Origin: Obscuribacter phosphatis_A
GTDB taxonomy: Bacteria; Cyanobacteriota; Vampirovibrionia; Obscuribacterales; Obscuribacteraceae
Length of the DNA stretch: 64,000 bases
Direction: 5' to 3'
Assembly (NCBI GenBank): GCA_017303615.1
Contig: JAFLCK010000027.1
Coordinates: 7,825-71,824, forward strand
Positions 52,272 to 60,650 of the stretch are shown here, piece after piece (position 1 is the stretch's first letter; each line of letters opens with the position of its first letter). The notes beneath the pieces were generated by a model that saw nothing but the letters and a program-made list of their open reading frames with translations, searched no databases and was not told where the DNA came from. The position numbers were made by a program, and so were the translations under genes.

Positions 52272-53246
52272 TTAAGCTGGAAGCTTGAGCAGTTTGTCCA
52301 GTTCTAGACGACTTGGTAGGCTAGGCGCTGCCCCTGCCTTTGTGCAGGCTAGAGAACCGGCAGCGCAGCCTTCTGCTACTGCTTGAGACAACGATTCTCC
52401 TCGTGATAGTGCTGCCGCCATACCCCCGACAAAGGCGTCTCCGGCTGCGGTGGAGTCAATCACTTTGACGGGCGGTGCCGGTGTAAACTTGTAGAATATG
52501 CTGTTTGCGGCATCATTTTCAGCTTTCTCAAATGGTTCTTTGGCGACAATGACAGCGCCCCTGGCACCCAGAGTGAGGATGGCACAGCCGATTCCTTTGT
52601 CGAGCAGCGCTTTGCCAGCCGCCAGCGCCTTTACTTCATCGCTAGGATCAATGCCGGTCAGTATTTCAGTCTCAGTCTCATTTGGGACAATATAGTCAAT
52701 CTTGCTCAAGAGTTCTTGCGGCAGTCCGCCCACGGGGGCTGGAGCAGGGTTCAGCAGGACTGCAATGCCTTTAGCCCGCGCTTGTTCGGCTGCGTATATC
52801 ACTGTCTCAAGGGGAATCTCTAGTTGCATAACCAAGAGGGTGGCATCTTCGAAGATACCGACTTGCTCATCTATATCTGACGGCTTTAGCTCGCCATTTG
52901 AATTGGCAATGATGACAATCTCGTTTTCGCCTTTGCTATTCACCCAGATGTTGGCAATGCCGGTTCCCACTGTTTCTGCGCTGAGCATGTGTCGGCATTC
53001 CACTCCATTTTCAGACAGGCAGGAGAGTATTGCCTCGGCATAGGTATCTTTACCGAGTTTGCCAAGCATAGCTGTTCTTGCACCGAGTCTGGCCATGGCA
53101 AGGGCTTGGTTGTTGCCTTTACCGCCAACAAATGTATTGAAGCTGTTGCCCTTGAGGGTCTCACCCACCTGCGGTAACTTAGGCATGGTCAAAACCAGGT
53201 CCATGCTTAGACTGCCAATGACTGCTATGTGTCTCGCCTTTTCCAT
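52272..53246 (-). CDS. rbsK: Ribokinase
   Basis: About 324 residues of the PfkB sugar-kinase family, matching ribokinase (ribose plus ATP to ribose-5-phosphate, cytosol). Signatures: G-S-L-S-M-D-L-V at the start, G-G-K-G-N-N-Q-A-L-A-M-A-R-L-G (substrate motif), N-P-A-P-A, P-N-E-T-E, L-T-L-G-A-R-G, and D-S-T-A-A-G-D-A-F-V-G-G with the catalytic Asp. The frame extends to 53291. The ATG at 53246 has GGAG nine bases upstream and starts just before the family homology, so I use it. No ribose transporter is adjacent. Confidence 0.92.
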   Translation of the reverse strand: MEKARHIAVIGSLSMDLVLTMPKLPQVGETLKGNSFNTFVGGKGNNQALAMARLGARTAMLGKLGKDTYAEAILSCLSENGVECRHMLSAETVGTGIANIWVNSKGENEIVIIANSNGELKPSDIDEQVGIFEDATLLVMQLEIPLETVIYAAEQARAKGIAVLLNPAPAPVGGLPQELLSKIDYIVPNETETEILTGIDPSDEVKALAAGKALLDKGIGCAILTLGARGAVIVAKEPFEKAENDAANSIFYKFTPAPPVKVIDSTAAGDAFVGGMAAALSRGESLSQAVAEGCAAGSLACTKAGAAPSLPSRLELDKLLKLPA

Positions 53247-53446
53247 TGCCAATGAGCTCCAGATAGTTGTTTGAATGGTTTCATTCGTCAATTTAATGCG
53301 ATTGAAACGCTGAGAGGTTATTTTAGAGCTTTGCTGGGGTCATTACTGAGATTTTCGCTTAGATCTTTGGTGTGCTTTTGGCGACGCCTGGGCGACTAGG
53401 TGATCTTTACTGTGCCGGCATTTGCTGGTCTCAAAGGGGAAGAGTT

Positions 53447-54484
53447 TTGTCTATTACTACTTTAGGCTCAGATTCATACTGCTCTGGGCGAATAGTGAGG
53501 ATTTACGAGAATGGTCCATCGTCTGTCCTTAAACTTGAAGAGGCTGTGCCGCCAGTCCTGAGTGAGGACGAAGTGCTTATTAAGGTAAGCACGATTGGTC
53601 TCAACCGCGCTGAAGTGCTCTTCCGTCAAGGTCTATACCTTGAGCGAAATACCTTTCCTTCTAGAATCGGCTATGAGGCCTGTGGCACTCTGGTTGCTTG
53701 CGGTGGTGCCGTTAAAGGTTCTTTTCCCTCCTTGTCTCCCGGCGATAGAGTTAGCACAATTCCTGGCTTTTCGCAGACAAAGCATGGTGTGTATGGCGAG
53801 TGGGCTGTCGTTCCAGCCCGCTATGTGGAAAAATGTCCGCAAGTTCTCAGTGATGAAGCTGGGGCGTCGATATGGATGCCTTATCTGACTGCTTATGGTG
53901 CAATCAAGGCACTGGGGGCGGTGTCAGCTGGTCAGTACGTCTTAGTTACGGCAGCCTCAAGTTCAGTTGGTTATGCTGCTCTGGAAATAGTCAAGAGAGA
54001 AGGGGCATTTTCTATTGCTACTACACGGACCGCGGCGAAGAAACAAGCTTTACTGGATGCCGGTGCCGATTATGTAATTGTCACTGAAGAGGAGAATTTG
54101 GTGGCTGCGGTGCAAAAGATAACAAACGGTAAGGGAGCCGACATCATCTTTGATGCCGTCGCCGGACCGTTTTTGCTGGCACTTGCGAAGTCTTGCGCTT
54201 ATGAGGGGCAGATCTTCATTTATGGTGCTCTTTCTTTGGCTACGACAAACTTCCCCCTGCAGTTATCGCTCAAGCGTGGGCTAAAGATTTCGGGCTATAC
54301 GATGTTTCAAATTACTCATGATGATAAACGCTTTTCCCTTGGCAAAGAGTATGTTTTGACTGGCATTGCCGAAGGGATGTTTAACCCTCGCATTGATAGT
54401 GTTTTTGACTTTAACGATATAGCTGCTGCCCAAGACTATATGGAGTCGAACAAACAAAACGGAAAAATTGTAGTGAAGATATGA
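53447..54484 (+). CDS. Zinc-independent MDR-family oxidoreductase (quinone-oxidoreductase-like)
   Basis: About 345 residues of the medium-chain dehydrogenase family. The GroES-like N-domain has D-E-V-L-I-K-V-S and G-Y-E-A-C-G-T-L-V. The Rossmann domain has V-L-V-T-A-A-S-S-S-V-G-Y-A-A-L (the A-A-S-S-x-V-G form of the NADPH motif), and G-A-D-I-I-F-D-A-V-A-G-P is further on. No structural zinc cysteines are seen, as in quinone oxidoreductases. The frame is open from 53372. The TTG at 53447 with AAAGGGGA six bases upstream is the best start; GTG at 53495 is also possible. Confidence 0.88.
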   Translation: MSITTLGSDSYCSGRIVRIYENGPSSVLKLEEAVPPVLSEDEVLIKVSTIGLNRAEVLFRQGLYLERNTFPSRIGYEACGTLVACGGAVKGSFPSLSPGDRVSTIPGFSQTKHGVYGEWAVVPARYVEKCPQVLSDEAGASIWMPYLTAYGAIKALGAVSAGQYVLVTAASSSVGYAALEIVKREGAFSIATTRTAAKKQALLDAGADYVIVTEEENLVAAVQKITNGKGADIIFDAVAGPFLLALAKSCAYEGQIFIYGALSLATTNFPLQLSLKRGLKISGYTMFQITHDDKRFSLGKEYVLTGIAEGMFNPRIDSVFDFNDIAAAQDYMESNKQNGKIVVKI

Positions 54485-55056
54485 GCTGAATAGGTACCTC
54501 TAATCACGGTGACTATGGCTTGGCAGAGATCGCCCACACTAAGGCGGCCAAGCCAGACTAGAAAGACAGTCCAAGTCCATTTAGTGTCTAGAAATTTAAA
54601 TGATTTCTGGCGTCTTTCGCTTAAAAGTCAGTCGGCCAGCGAGTTTCAAGTACATTGTCGACTAGTCGTCCTAGTCCGAACGACATGGCGTAGATTACCG
54701 GAATAGAGCACATGCAAATAATTTCTTCCATTGGCGGCACCTGTCTTTGTACTGATAACGAGCTAGGCTCGGTACCATGCTGGTTTAACATTTGGTCTGG
54801 GGATGGGGGCGGTGCAATCAGCGAAGCCGACTAAGACTCGCAAATTTTCGACCGTAAACTAGCAGCGCCTCTCCGTTTAGCTGAGCCTTTGAAGAACAAC
54901 TGAACAGTTGGGCAAGCTCTTCCTCTGCTCGTCGCAGAATCGAGAGCTGTCTATAGGTTTCCTTTAGATTTCTATACAATTGAAGGTAAAGCCAGCTTAA
55001 GGCAATGTCAAATTTTTTTCAGCTAATCTTTGCGGAAAATACGATGGTCGCCTGGC
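54485..55056. other. Intergenic region with one doubtful small ORF
   Basis: 572 bases between convergent genes. The only reading frame with protein-like composition is on the - strand, 54818-54979 (53 codons from TTG, with E-E-E-L-A-Q-L-F and L-V-Y-G-R-K-F). It has no ribosome site and is preceded by a stop next to seven As, so it could be the remnant of a decayed gene. No RNA gene or terminator is evident. Confidence 0.4.
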
Positions 55057-57216
55057 TTAGGCGTTGCCCGATGAGTAAAATCGCCTTCCCGATTCATTCA
55101 TTGAATAGAGCAATTCGCATGGGCGTCTTTCCAGGTTGAAAGCCGTGCGAGCGTAAACTGTTTCAATCGACTTGAGCACTTCAGGTATGCCTAAATGGTC
55201 GGCGAAACGCAGTGGTCCACCGGTGAAGGCTGGAAATCCGGTGCCGATAACCATAGACAGATCTATTTCGCGCGGCTTTCTGACTACCTTCTCTTCCAAG
55301 CAACGAGCCGCTTCATCAAGCATTGGCATGAGGAAGCTTCTCTGCAATTCGTCTAATTCTGACTGGCTCAATTTAACGGCTTCGTTTTTGATGTCGTGTT
55401 CGAACAAAACATCTGGGCATGGTCCCAGTTTCTTGCCGCTCATATCCCATAGAAAGAAGCCCTTCCCGTCGACTTTGCCGGCGTGTCCAACTTCCCAGAC
55501 TTTGAACATCGATTGGGGCGCCTTGAATCTTTCGCCAAAGTTTCGGCTTAGTTCATGGGCCACTGAAAAACAGAGATTGAGTCCTAGTTCGTCTATCAAA
55601 GTAAACGGTCCCATGGGGAAGCCGAAGCGAACCGCAGCATCTTCTAGTTGATGCAAAGTAAAGCCATTCTGCCAGAGTCTGCCCATTTCCATCAAATAGA
55701 CGGTGAGCAGGCGATTGACTAGAAAGCCGGGGCTGTCTTTGACGCTCAGTGGTGTTTTCTTCATCGCGCTAAGTAAAGACATGGCACAGGCTGATGTACG
55801 GGGCGTTGTGTTCGGATGACTTACTACTTCAACCAACTGCATTTTGTCGACTGGATAGAAGAAGTGAGTGCCAACGAAACGGTCTGTTTTAGTCAGTTCT
55901 TGACCAAGATTCAAGAGCTCAAGCGATGAAGTATTGGTGGCAATGACACATTCTTTTGAAACATGGGCTTCAAGTTCTGCCAACACTTTCTGCTTTTTCT
56001 CCACATCTTCGACAATGGCTTCGATAACCATCTGGCAGTCTTTCAAGATGGACATTTCGCTGGAGACTTTGACATTTTCATAGTCGGAAAAATGTTGTCT
56101 AAATTCTGCTGCTCTCTCGTCATTACTGGCTTTGGCAGAAATTTCAGCCTCTGGAATATTCTGCAACCAGACTCTGACTATCTCGGTGGCCATGACTCCG
56201 GTACCGATGACGCCTAGTTTCTGCGGCGGTTTCGGACAAAATTTGCTGGCACTGCGTTCTGCCGATCGGGTTATGAAATCTTGCGAAAAGAATATCTGAA
56301 TGAGATTGCGCGAAGTTGTTCCTGCCGCTAACCCAGCAAAGGCATGGGCTTCAAAATCAAGCCCTTCTTGTAAATCTGATTCTAGAGCTTTACGGACCGA
56401 TTCTAAGGCTTTGAACGGCGCCGGGTAGTGGTTCTTGAATCTGATGCGAAAGGACCTTTCCATGGTGGCAAATAATTTTTTGATAGTTTCAGGTTTCTCC
56501 TGAGGCGCCACTCTCGGCGGTGCTTCGCCTCCTATCATTTCTTTCAGTTTGCTCTTTGCTTTTTCTAGCAATTCATCTCTACTCGTCACTGCATCGATGA
56601 TGCCTAAATTCAGCGCTTCTGTGGCGCCAATTGTCGATGACGTGAGAATTAGGTCTAGGGCAGATCTTAGATTAATAAGACGGGGGAGCCGTTGGGTGCC
56701 GCCCAAACCAGGAATCAGACCGAGTTTGACTTCTGGAAAGCCGAGCAGAGTCTCGGGCGCATTACTGGCGAGACGATAGCTGGTGGCGAGTGCGGCTTCA
56801 AGTCCGCCACCTAGACAAGGTCCATGAATCATTGAAAGAGTAGGAACGCCAAGGTCAGCGAGATCGTTGAAAACCTGCTGTCCATCTGAGGCGAGCTTGA
56901 GCGCGGCTGTCTCATCGGCAAAGTGCAAGATTTCATGCAGGTCGGCACCAAATACAAAATGGTCATCTTTCTTAGAGCCAACGATAACGCCTTTAACGGC
57001 TGTGGTTGATTTCAAAGTTGCGAGTATCATTCGCAATTGATCAAGCGTTGCTCTGCCTAGAACGTTGGCTCCTTGCCGGCGGCTAAACCAAAGGTAGGCA
57101 ATCCCTTCGTGATCAAGCTCGACCAGAAAGTCGTCCAGCTCAATTGGTTTTTCCGGCGTTAGAGTTAGAGATTGTTTGCCGGTTTCGATGGTGTGGGTGC
57201 CTGTCTGCTTGTGCAT
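55057..57216 (-). CDS. Bifunctional enoyl-CoA hydratase/3-hydroxyacyl-CoA dehydrogenase (FadB/FadJ type)
   Basis: A 719-residue fused beta-oxidation enzyme. The N-terminal crotonase domain has G-A-D-L-H-E-I, G-P-C-L-G-G-G-L-E (oxyanion and catalytic Glu) and P-E-V-K-L-G-L-I-P-G. The dehydrogenase part has V-I-G-T-G-V-M-A (NAD motif), T-N-T-S-S-L, G-T-H-F-F-Y-P-V-D (catalytic His) and D-S-P-G-F-L-V-N-R. A second C-terminal helical domain with G-T-G-F-P-A-F-T-G-G completes the family layout. It should turn enoyl-CoA into 3-ketoacyl-CoA in the cytosol. No thiolase partner is adjacent. The gene at 57227 ends 10 bases upstream. Confidence 0.94.
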   Translation of the reverse strand: MHKQTGTHTIETGKQSLTLTPEKPIELDDFLVELDHEGIAYLWFSRRQGANVLGRATLDQLRMILATLKSTTAVKGVIVGSKKDDHFVFGADLHEILHFADETAALKLASDGQQVFNDLADLGVPTLSMIHGPCLGGGLEAALATSYRLASNAPETLLGFPEVKLGLIPGLGGTQRLPRLINLRSALDLILTSSTIGATEALNLGIIDAVTSRDELLEKAKSKLKEMIGGEAPPRVAPQEKPETIKKLFATMERSFRIRFKNHYPAPFKALESVRKALESDLQEGLDFEAHAFAGLAAGTTSRNLIQIFFSQDFITRSAERSASKFCPKPPQKLGVIGTGVMATEIVRVWLQNIPEAEISAKASNDERAAEFRQHFSDYENVKVSSEMSILKDCQMVIEAIVEDVEKKQKVLAELEAHVSKECVIATNTSSLELLNLGQELTKTDRFVGTHFFYPVDKMQLVEVVSHPNTTPRTSACAMSLLSAMKKTPLSVKDSPGFLVNRLLTVYLMEMGRLWQNGFTLHQLEDAAVRFGFPMGPFTLIDELGLNLCFSVAHELSRNFGERFKAPQSMFKVWEVGHAGKVDGKGFFLWDMSGKKLGPCPDVLFEHDIKNEAVKLSQSELDELQRSFLMPMLDEAARCLEEKVVRKPREIDLSMVIGTGFPAFTGGPLRFADHLGIPEVLKSIETVYARTAFNLERRPCELLYSMNESGRRFYSSGNA

Positions 57217-57226
57217 TTGTCTAGAC

Positions 57227-58465
57227 TCAGTTGTTCCCTTGCGTATTGCTCTGTCCTAGTTTGTATCCGAATTTCACCGCCGAAGACATGAGCTGTGTCG
57301 GTAATAGATGGGCTTCTAATTGACCTGAGTCTGAATGCTTAAGCGAATCTATGAGAGCATCAGTTTGGTCAATGTACTTCTGATCTGCTATTTCATAGCC
57401 GGCAAATAGTTTGCCTTCGTGTATGAAAATGAGGCTGTCGGTATGCGTACCGTCTTTTGAATAGGTAAAGCAGCCGGTCTCTCCTGCTAAATTCATCGAC
57501 ATAAGTGTCGTCTCGAATTTATCGGCAAGCGTGCCGCCTTCAAGCATGATCGGACAACCCAGGAAAAGCGATGCCATGCAATAAACAGCTTCCTTCGGCA
57601 ACTCGTAGACTTGCAAGAAAGTCTCTCCATCAAGCAGGTCCTCTCTGATAAGTTTGATAGCCGCCTCTACTGGAAATGTTTCATGGGCGTCTTTTCTGCC
57701 GTAAATTGCTCCAGCAATTCGTCCATCTAAAATAAGCATGGCGCTGCGTGATTTTTGTTCTTCATTTCTAGCTTTTATGCAACCAGTAAAGTTAGCTAGT
57801 TCTAGTTCTTGCAGCAGGGTGCCGGTAGTTTCAGGTGCGCTCTTCAGCTCTCTGAAAAGTTTGCCTGAGACTGAAGGCATAATTAAATCGACGGCACGGC
57901 GAGCCTTCTGTGATGAAGGGTAGCTGTCGACCCAGATAGAGAAGGCGTTTTCTTCGTCTGGTGCCGTAGACAATTGAATGCGTTCAGTCGTTCCCAGCAT
58001 AAAGGCAAAGGTCATCAGGGCTCGATTATTGTGCATGCAAACAAATGTAGCCGGCACAGTTTGTCCAATCTTCAAAGTCTCTGTGCTGGGCAAGAAAGCT
58101 GATAATCTGGGCTTGCCGTGCTGGTGTTGATCATGTTCCGAAGGTGGAACACTGCTCTGAATCGTAGCTGTGTAGCCGCCCGGCTCAAGACCTTCTACTT
58201 TGCACATCACACACTGCCCGGGTCTGTACTGCCAATCTTGCATCTGCTCTTCTGAAAAAGAACCAACAGCAGGTAGCAAGCTAGCGGCTTCTTCACTTCC
58301 GCTCATATTAGGCTGAGGCAGGCTGACGGGTGGCGGCAGGCTCTCTTTCATCGAACTTTTGGCAAGATCTTTCTCGTTCTGATTCTTCTTTGCAGAATTT
58401 GCAGACTTTGTGGACTGCTCTGCATTCGGCTTGTTTCGTTTAGGCATACTTTTCCCCGGCGACAA
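57227..58465 (-). CDS. DUF4388-like hypothetical protein
   Basis: 412 residues: a disordered Lys/Asn/Ser-rich N-terminus (1-65), a beta-rich segment at about 75-165 that could be an S1- or PilZ-like barrel, and two copies of a DUF4388-like unit. One unit is around F-T-G-C-I-K-A-R with I-L-D-G-R-I-A-G-A-I-Y-G. The other is around G-E-T-G-C-F-T-Y with I-F-I-H-E-G-K-L-F-A-G-Y. Such domains occur in PatA-type and gliding-motility regulators of cyanobacteria and myxobacteria. It probably shares a transcript with the beta-oxidation gene. Family resemblance is by eye, moderately sure. Confidence 0.7.
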   Translation of the reverse strand: MSPGKSMPKRNKPNAEQSTKSANSAKKNQNEKDLAKSSMKESLPPPVSLPQPNMSGSEEAASLLPAVGSFSEEQMQDWQYRPGQCVMCKVEGLEPGGYTATIQSSVPPSEHDQHQHGKPRLSAFLPSTETLKIGQTVPATFVCMHNNRALMTFAFMLGTTERIQLSTAPDEENAFSIWVDSYPSSQKARRAVDLIMPSVSGKLFRELKSAPETTGTLLQELELANFTGCIKARNEEQKSRSAMLILDGRIAGAIYGRKDAHETFPVEAAIKLIREDLLDGETFLQVYELPKEAVYCMASLFLGCPIMLEGGTLADKFETTLMSMNLAGETGCFTYSKDGTHTDSLIFIHEGKLFAGYEIADQKYIDQTDALIDSLKHSDSGQLEAHLLPTQLMSSAVKFGYKLGQSNTQGNN

Positions 58466-59011
58466 CGGCTCTAGATTTGGATCAGTGAATTTATTGCTGT
58501 TTCTATCTTTCTCTGCTGGTTTCTTGAGGGGTTATGCCAAGTATCTCTTTACTTCTCTGGTCGTCTCTCAAGTTTAGGTAAGACATCGAATGGTAGGCCG
58601 CTAAAGGTTGGGCTAGTCAAGGACTCAGCTTGCTCCTCATTTCAGTCGGCTCTAACTGACGTCTCTAAAAGTGTGCTCCTAGAGCCGTAATTTTATCATT
58701 TGTTGCGTCTAAAGACTTTTGCTCGTTAGTTCATGCGACTTTTTTCAAAAACTCTGAGTTCCTTAATGCGCGAAAGTTTGCAAAGGTTTGCTAGGGTTTG
58801 CTAGGGTTCGCTAAGTATCAATAACTGTTCGATAATTGTGGAGAGCAAATAGTTTGGCAGCAGCTAGGATGCGATGATATTTCTTAAGCGGGATAAAGGC
58901 AAAGGCAGTTAGGTGAGTCGTTGGGTTTTGATTTCGAGCAGGAAATTGTGGATTGTCAAGCATGGCTGTAAAAAGGCTTCTGGAGCGGTTTCTTGTAAGG
59001 GAAAAACAAAC
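58466..59011. other. Divergent intergenic region with 10-bp repeats
   Basis: The gap between the DUF4388-like gene (leftward) and the lipoprotein gene (rightward). It holds the repeat at 58771-58813 and is otherwise unstructured. Both promoters should be here, but none is convincing. The lipoprotein frame is open from GTG at 58913, but I place its start later. Confidence 0.55.
58771..58813. repeat. 10-bp tandem repeat
   Basis: Four consecutive 10-base units drifting from CGAAAGTTTG through CAAAGGTTTG to CTAGGGTTTG and CTAGGGTTCG. The period equals that of the unrelated repeat at 7711-7770. Confidence 0.85.
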
Positions 59012-59656
59012 TTGAACCACAAGGGACTATTGGCAACAACCTTTCTTTTGTGCTTTCTCTTGGCAGGCTGCGTGGTTAAGGATGAAGGCATGTCGCCTAG
59101 CACCCAGAGTCTGCGCGATAGCGCGGCAAAGTTCTATGCAGATGTACAGCTTGATGAAGTCGAGGCTATTGCTAAAGAGGCTGATGCGGTTATTGCTGAT
59201 GGGTGGATTTGTGGACGAGATCCGCGCTTCTTCAAGTCTCCGTATAGAGTTATCACACCACTTCAGAAGGCACAGTTCGCTCTTGCCTACCGCGACTTTG
59301 TATTGGGTCAAAATCAGAACCTAAGCAGATCTCTCACCACTTATATTCCATACAAGAAGCGATCTGAATTTGCCAGGAAGTATTGGGAGAATTCGGACCT
59401 TTCTGAAAAGTTCAAAGCTGAGACTGAGAAATATCAGGTCTGTTGGATTCACGAGTCACTTTTGGATGCATCTGAACTAGTATTTCGAGCGGTCGAGAAG
59501 AAGTTTGGACCAGCTCTAGACTCAACACAAATCATGGCGCACGATGTTGAGCAGAACATGGTTTCTAAGTATATGGAAGATGAACGTACTGAAAGTTCCT
59601 TTGCCTGGCAGTTGAAGGGGACAAAGTCTGGTTCGTCGAAATCTTCAAATCGCTGA
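59012..59656 (+). CDS. Hypothetical lipoprotein
   Basis: About 214 residues from TTG at 59012. This start gives a compact lipoprotein signal: N-H-K-G, hydrophobic L-L-A-T-T-F-L-L-C-F, then lipobox L-L-A-G-C. AAGG lies about ten bases upstream. The frame also opens at GTG 58913, but that would bury the signal. The mature protein is mostly helical, with W-I-C-G-R-D-P-R-F-F and no recognised domain. It should be anchored to a membrane by the Cys. The GGDEF-like gene follows 52 bases later. Confidence 0.75.
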   Translation: MNHKGLLATTFLLCFLLAGCVVKDEGMSPSTQSLRDSAAKFYADVQLDEVEAIAKEADAVIADGWICGRDPRFFKSPYRVITPLQKAQFALAYRDFVLGQNQNLSRSLTTYIPYKKRSEFARKYWENSDLSEKFKAETEKYQVCWIHESLLDASELVFRAVEKKFGPALDSTQIMAHDVEQNMVSKYMEDERTESSFAWQLKGTKSGSSKSSNR

Positions 59657-59708
59657 TGTGAACGATTAGGGATTATAATTGGTCGGACTGTTGGAGCCAG
59701 GTGTCTAG

Positions 59709-60410
59709 ATGTCTGAGAATCGTCAAAGAAGACTTTCTGAAAAAGAAGAACGAGAGCGCCTGTTCCAACGCCGACTTGCTGAATTGAGGGCCCGCAATAA
59801 TCAGTTTCCATGGGAACTTTCAGAGAACGCTGATTTTGAACTACCAGCCGAACAAACAAAGCTTTTTGCAGATCGTTCTATTGAAGACCCGAATCTCACA
59901 GACGAGGAAGTAGAACGAAGAGCTCTTCTTGATCTGAACTCCTACAACTTCTGGAGCTTCTACAAGCGATTAAATTATGAGGTCAGGCGTGCTCGGCGCT
60001 ATAATCGACCGCTTTCTCTTCTCTTTGTCACTATAGATAGGCTTGACCGTGTGGTGGAGAATCATGGATTGCAGGGCGAGAACGCTGTGGTGCTTGCCTG
60101 CGGAAAGGTTTTGTTGAGCTGTATCCGAGATGTCGACGTTGCGGGACGGTGTCGGGATGATAGTTTTGGCGTGATACTACCAGAGACTCCTCGCTCTGGA
60201 GCGGAGATTGCAGCCGAGCGAGTCAGAACAAGAATGGAAGATCTTGGCGTGGATTTAGGCCATACCGCAATCTTTTGTACAGTCACCGTTGGCGGTTCGA
60301 GTCTGGATTCAGGAGAAACTGCTGAGCAACTTATAGCTTTGACAGTGAAGGGGCTGAAAGCTGGTATAGCGGCTGGCGGCAACACCGTGAACTTTTTGAT
60401 TGAATCTTGA
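59709..60410 (+). CDS. GGDEF-domain protein with degenerate active site
   Basis: 233 residues. A charged N-terminus (1-75) is followed by a GGDEF fold: R-R-Y-N-R-P-L-S-L-L-F-V-T-I-D-R-L at 97-112, a helix with H-G-L-Q-G-E-N-A-V, then A-G-R-C-R-D-D-S-F-G-V-I-L-P-E-T. Active diguanylate cyclases have GG(D/E)EF at this place; here it is RDDSF (149-153), so both glycines and the Glu are lost. Cyclase activity is unlikely. It may bind GTP or c-di-GMP, or act through protein contacts. No EAL or receiver domain is attached. Confidence 0.85.
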   Translation: MSENRQRRLSEKEERERLFQRRLAELRARNNQFPWELSENADFELPAEQTKLFADRSIEDPNLTDEEVERRALLDLNSYNFWSFYKRLNYEVRRARRYNRPLSLLFVTIDRLDRVVENHGLQGENAVVLACGKVLLSCIRDVDVAGRCRDDSFGVILPETPRSGAEIAAERVRTRMEDLGVDLGHTAIFCTVTVGGSSLDSGETAEQLIALTVKGLKAGIAAGGNTVNFLIES

Positions 60411-60650
60411 GCTTCAAAACTTTCTTGCTCTGCGTAGGCGTTGCATATCGGTATTGCTATTTTTTTTCGTGATGCAACTTTGTATCGGTTTACCAGAAAT
60501 CAAAGATAGCACTGGCTTTTGCTCTTCTTGGCAGGTCTTTCTCACCAGGATAATGCATTAAATCTAACCGGAAAATTCTAATGTCCAAAGATTGAACTTT
60601 TTAGGCGCAAATTTCGTTTCTATTACAGATGGTTTTCTGAGGATTCGAAG

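Noticed and set aside
54509..54706. 65-codon plus-strand ORF
   Set aside because: No ribosome site and an Arg/Thr-rich composition unlike neighbouring proteins; looks like chance.
54781..54900. Passage resembling a tmRNA tag region (GTAAACTAGCAGCGCCTCTCCG)
   Set aside because: No tRNA-like acceptor or T-arm ends and no pseudoknot partners could be found around it. The opposite strand reads better as a decayed small coding segment.
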